From: Akkermansiaceae bacterium
GTDB lineage: Bacteria; Verrucomicrobiota; Verrucomicrobiia; Verrucomicrobiales; Akkermansiaceae
Direction of reading: 5' to 3'
Length of the DNA stretch: 14,558 bases
Assembly (NCBI GenBank): GCA_023301645.1
Contig: JALZUH010000168.1
Coordinates: forward strand, 1-14,558
The translations under genes were made by a program, and so were the position numbers. Every line of letters begins with the position of its first letter. Position 1 is the first letter of the stretch. Shown here piece by piece: positions 13,231 through 14,558 of the stretch. The notes beneath the pieces were generated by a model. It saw only the letters and a program-made list of their open reading frames with translations. It was not told the origin of the DNA and ran no database searches.

Positions 13231-14148
13231 ATGATTCAACTCCCAGATATCCGTCAAATACGCATTTTTATCGCAATCGAAGAAACGCGCTCATTCACAG
13301 CAGCAGCTAATAAAATGAGCGTTACTCAATCTGCTGTAAGCCATTCTATCAAATCCTTAGAATCACAGCTTGAGTGTAAGCTCATCGAGCGACTCGGCAA
13401 AAAATGTATCCTCACTCCTCACGGAGAAGTATTTCTCCACCATGCCAAAAAGGCCGTCGAGCACCTTGCCCATGCATCGCAGAAGATGAAAACTCTCAAT
13501 AACTGGGGATACAGCGCCCTGAAAATTGGCGCATCTCACTCGCTATGCCAATACGTCATCCCCAAGACTCTGGACAATTTTTATAAGAAAAATAACAAAG
13601 CCGAAATATTCATCACTGCTGGCGACACCTCTGACCTACTCATAGATCTGGCACAAGGTAAGCTCGACCTTGCATTCGGCATTCACCGTAGTGTTCATGA
13701 GAATGACTTTCTATTCATTCCATTATTCTCCGATGAGCTATGCTTCATCACCGCCGCCACTCACCCATGGGCAACCGACCCACAAGCCACGAGGGACTAT
13801 GGCAAGGAACGCTTCATTACCTACGGAAACGACACCGCCACCAGTAAGATTCTCGACACACACCTAGCCGGACTAGGCATCAAGCAACGATCAAGCATCT
13901 CGATGTCCAATATGGAATCCATCAAGGAAATGACCACTCTCGGACTAGGTGTAGGCATCATCTCAGACTGGGTCGCTCACGACGCGCTTAAAAACAACAG
14001 CCTCGTCAAGCACAGCATCAGCCCCCCACCTACAAGACAATGGGGCTACTATGTGAGTAAGACAAAAACACTCTCACTTCCCGAAGAGCAGTTCACCTCA
14101 CTATTCAATGAAGAATTAGAGCGAGTCATTGAAAAGCATCATTCTTAG
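13231..14148 (+). CDS. LysR-family transcriptional regulator
   Basis: The 305-residue protein has the standard LysR layout. A winged helix-turn-helix lies at about residues 8-66 (RIFIAIEETRSFTAAANKMS, then TQSAVSHSIKSLESQLECKL), with a linker helix to about 90. A periplasmic-binding-protein-like effector domain runs from about 95 to 295 (ALKIGASHSLCQYVIP, GKLDLAFGI, MTTLGLGVGIISDW). Members related to CbbR, CmpR and NtcB control carbon or nitrogen uptake genes, but the effector cannot be assigned here. It sits between two similar porin genes and beside the nrt locus, which it probably controls. A GAGG lies only two bases before the ATG, too close for a good Shine-Dalgarno site. No terminator is seen after it. 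Confidence 0.88.
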   Translation: MIQLPDIRQIRIFIAIEETRSFTAAANKMSVTQSAVSHSIKSLESQLECKLIERLGKKCILTPHGEVFLHHAKKAVEHLAHASQKMKTLNNWGYSALKIGASHSLCQYVIPKTLDNFYKKNNKAEIFITAGDTSDLLIDLAQGKLDLAFGIHRSVHENDFLFIPLFSDELCFITAATHPWATDPQATRDYGKERFITYGNDTATSKILDTHLAGLGIKQRSSISMSNMESIKEMTTLGLGVGIISDWVAHDALKNNSLVKHSISPPPTRQWGYYVSKTKTLSLPEEQFTSLFNEELERVIEKHHS

Positions 14149-14192
14149 CTGTTTTTCATTGAAGGACATGGCAGGATTACCTATCTCCATTC

Positions 14193-14208
14193 GGGTAAAG
14201 GGAGTGCA
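14193..14208 (+). promoter_or_regulatory. Very weak sigma-54-like match before porin 2
   Basis: GGGTAAAGGGAGTGCA has GG-N10-GC spacing and TGCA but a poor -24 element. Spacing to the ATG (about 68 bases from a predicted start) would be acceptable. A small dyad CTATA-AAG-TATAG (14219-14231) lies just downstream. It is listed only because other genes of the locus have better matches. Confidence 0.15.
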
Positions 14209-14286
14209 TCACCTATTTCTATAAAGTATAGCACTTCTCACGCTAAATCGCGATACGATATAGACCACTCCAGCTATTGCTTTACT

Positions 14287-14558
14287 ATGAAAAACAAACT
14301 CTCTCCATTGATTCTATCATCAGTCCTCCTCGCAGGACCTCTCAGTGCCGAAATCCATATTGAAGAACCTGCAGAAGCCAGTATTTCTGACTACTTCAAA
14401 CTATCCCTCGATACTCGCTTGCGATACGAATCAAGAATCCAGCAAGGATTCGACCATTCAGACGCCTTGACACTACGAGCTCGCCCAGGAGTTCACATTT
14501 TGCCCAATAGCATTGTTAGCGCCTTCGTAGAGTCCGAGCACACCACCGTCATCGCCGA
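14287..14558 (+). CDS. Second outer-membrane porin, partial (paralogue of porin 1)
   Basis: Only the first 90 codons are in the window; the gene runs off the right edge. The signal peptide is residues 1-21 (MKNKLSPLILSSVLLAGPLSA), then EIHIEEPAE, then SDYFKLSLDTRLRYESRIQQ and onward. Over the 53 aligned residues starting at SDYFKLSL, 40 are identical to porin 1, so the two are clear duplicates. The signal peptides and the first mature residues differ more. The role should be the same class of outer-membrane pore, perhaps with a different expression pattern, as the upstream region shares little with that of porin 1. Confidence 0.85.
   Translation, partial: MKNKLSPLILSSVLLAGPLSAEIHIEEPAEASISDYFKLSLDTRLRYESRIQQGFDHSDALTLRARPGVHILPNSIVSAFVESEHTTVIA

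Overview
The window looks like chromosomal DNA of a Gram-negative bacterium, most likely a marine member of the Verrucomicrobiota (Rubritalea-like). This is an inference from moderate G+C, protein style, a DUF3127 protein, alginate-export-type porins and a near absence of Shine-Dalgarno sequences. No rRNA or other decisive phylogenetic marker is present, so the assignment is tentative.

Left part (1-4433). A 2-Cys peroxiredoxin (+) is followed by a hairpin and a terminator. A gene-poor stretch (747-1188) carries only small decayed coding traces. Next is a minus-strand cluster: the 3' end of a decayed restriction-type helicase (2810-3307), a HipA-like kinase (2004-2810) and a DUF3037 protein (1189-2007). 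These are joined by TAATG and ATGA overlaps. About 190 bp upstream, a second minus-strand fragment (3494-3647) encodes an HsdR-like N-terminus, put out of frame by one extra A just after its start. The cluster reads as a broken restriction locus that still carries an intact kinase/DUF3037 pair. A DUF3127 OB-fold protein with a strong terminator closes this part.

Middle (4393-6448). tRNA-Ser(UGA), with encoded CCA and its own terminator, lies directly downstream of serS, the gene for the enzyme that charges it. A small two-helix membrane protein of unknown function follows on the + strand.

Right part (6485-14558). This is a nitrate-type ABC uptake locus. On the minus strand are nrtA (periplasmic binding protein), a 14-bp-stem terminator, then nrtB, nrtC and nrtD. 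Divergent from nrtA is an outer-membrane porin gene, then a LysR regulator, then the start of a second, closely similar porin gene cut by the window end. Together these give an outer-membrane pore, a periplasmic receptor, an inner-membrane permease and two ATPases.

The most unusual points are these. (1) NrtB carries a roughly 220-residue, highly charged helical/coiled-coil insertion in its first periplasmic loop. (2) NrtC has Asn in place of the switch histidine. (3) Sigma-54 (-24/-12) promoter matches precede nrtA, nrtB and porin 1, and possibly lysR, with shared ATTCAT/ATGAAT inverted repeats just upstream of the nrtA and nrtB promoters. (4) A strong terminator isolates nrtA from nrtBCD.
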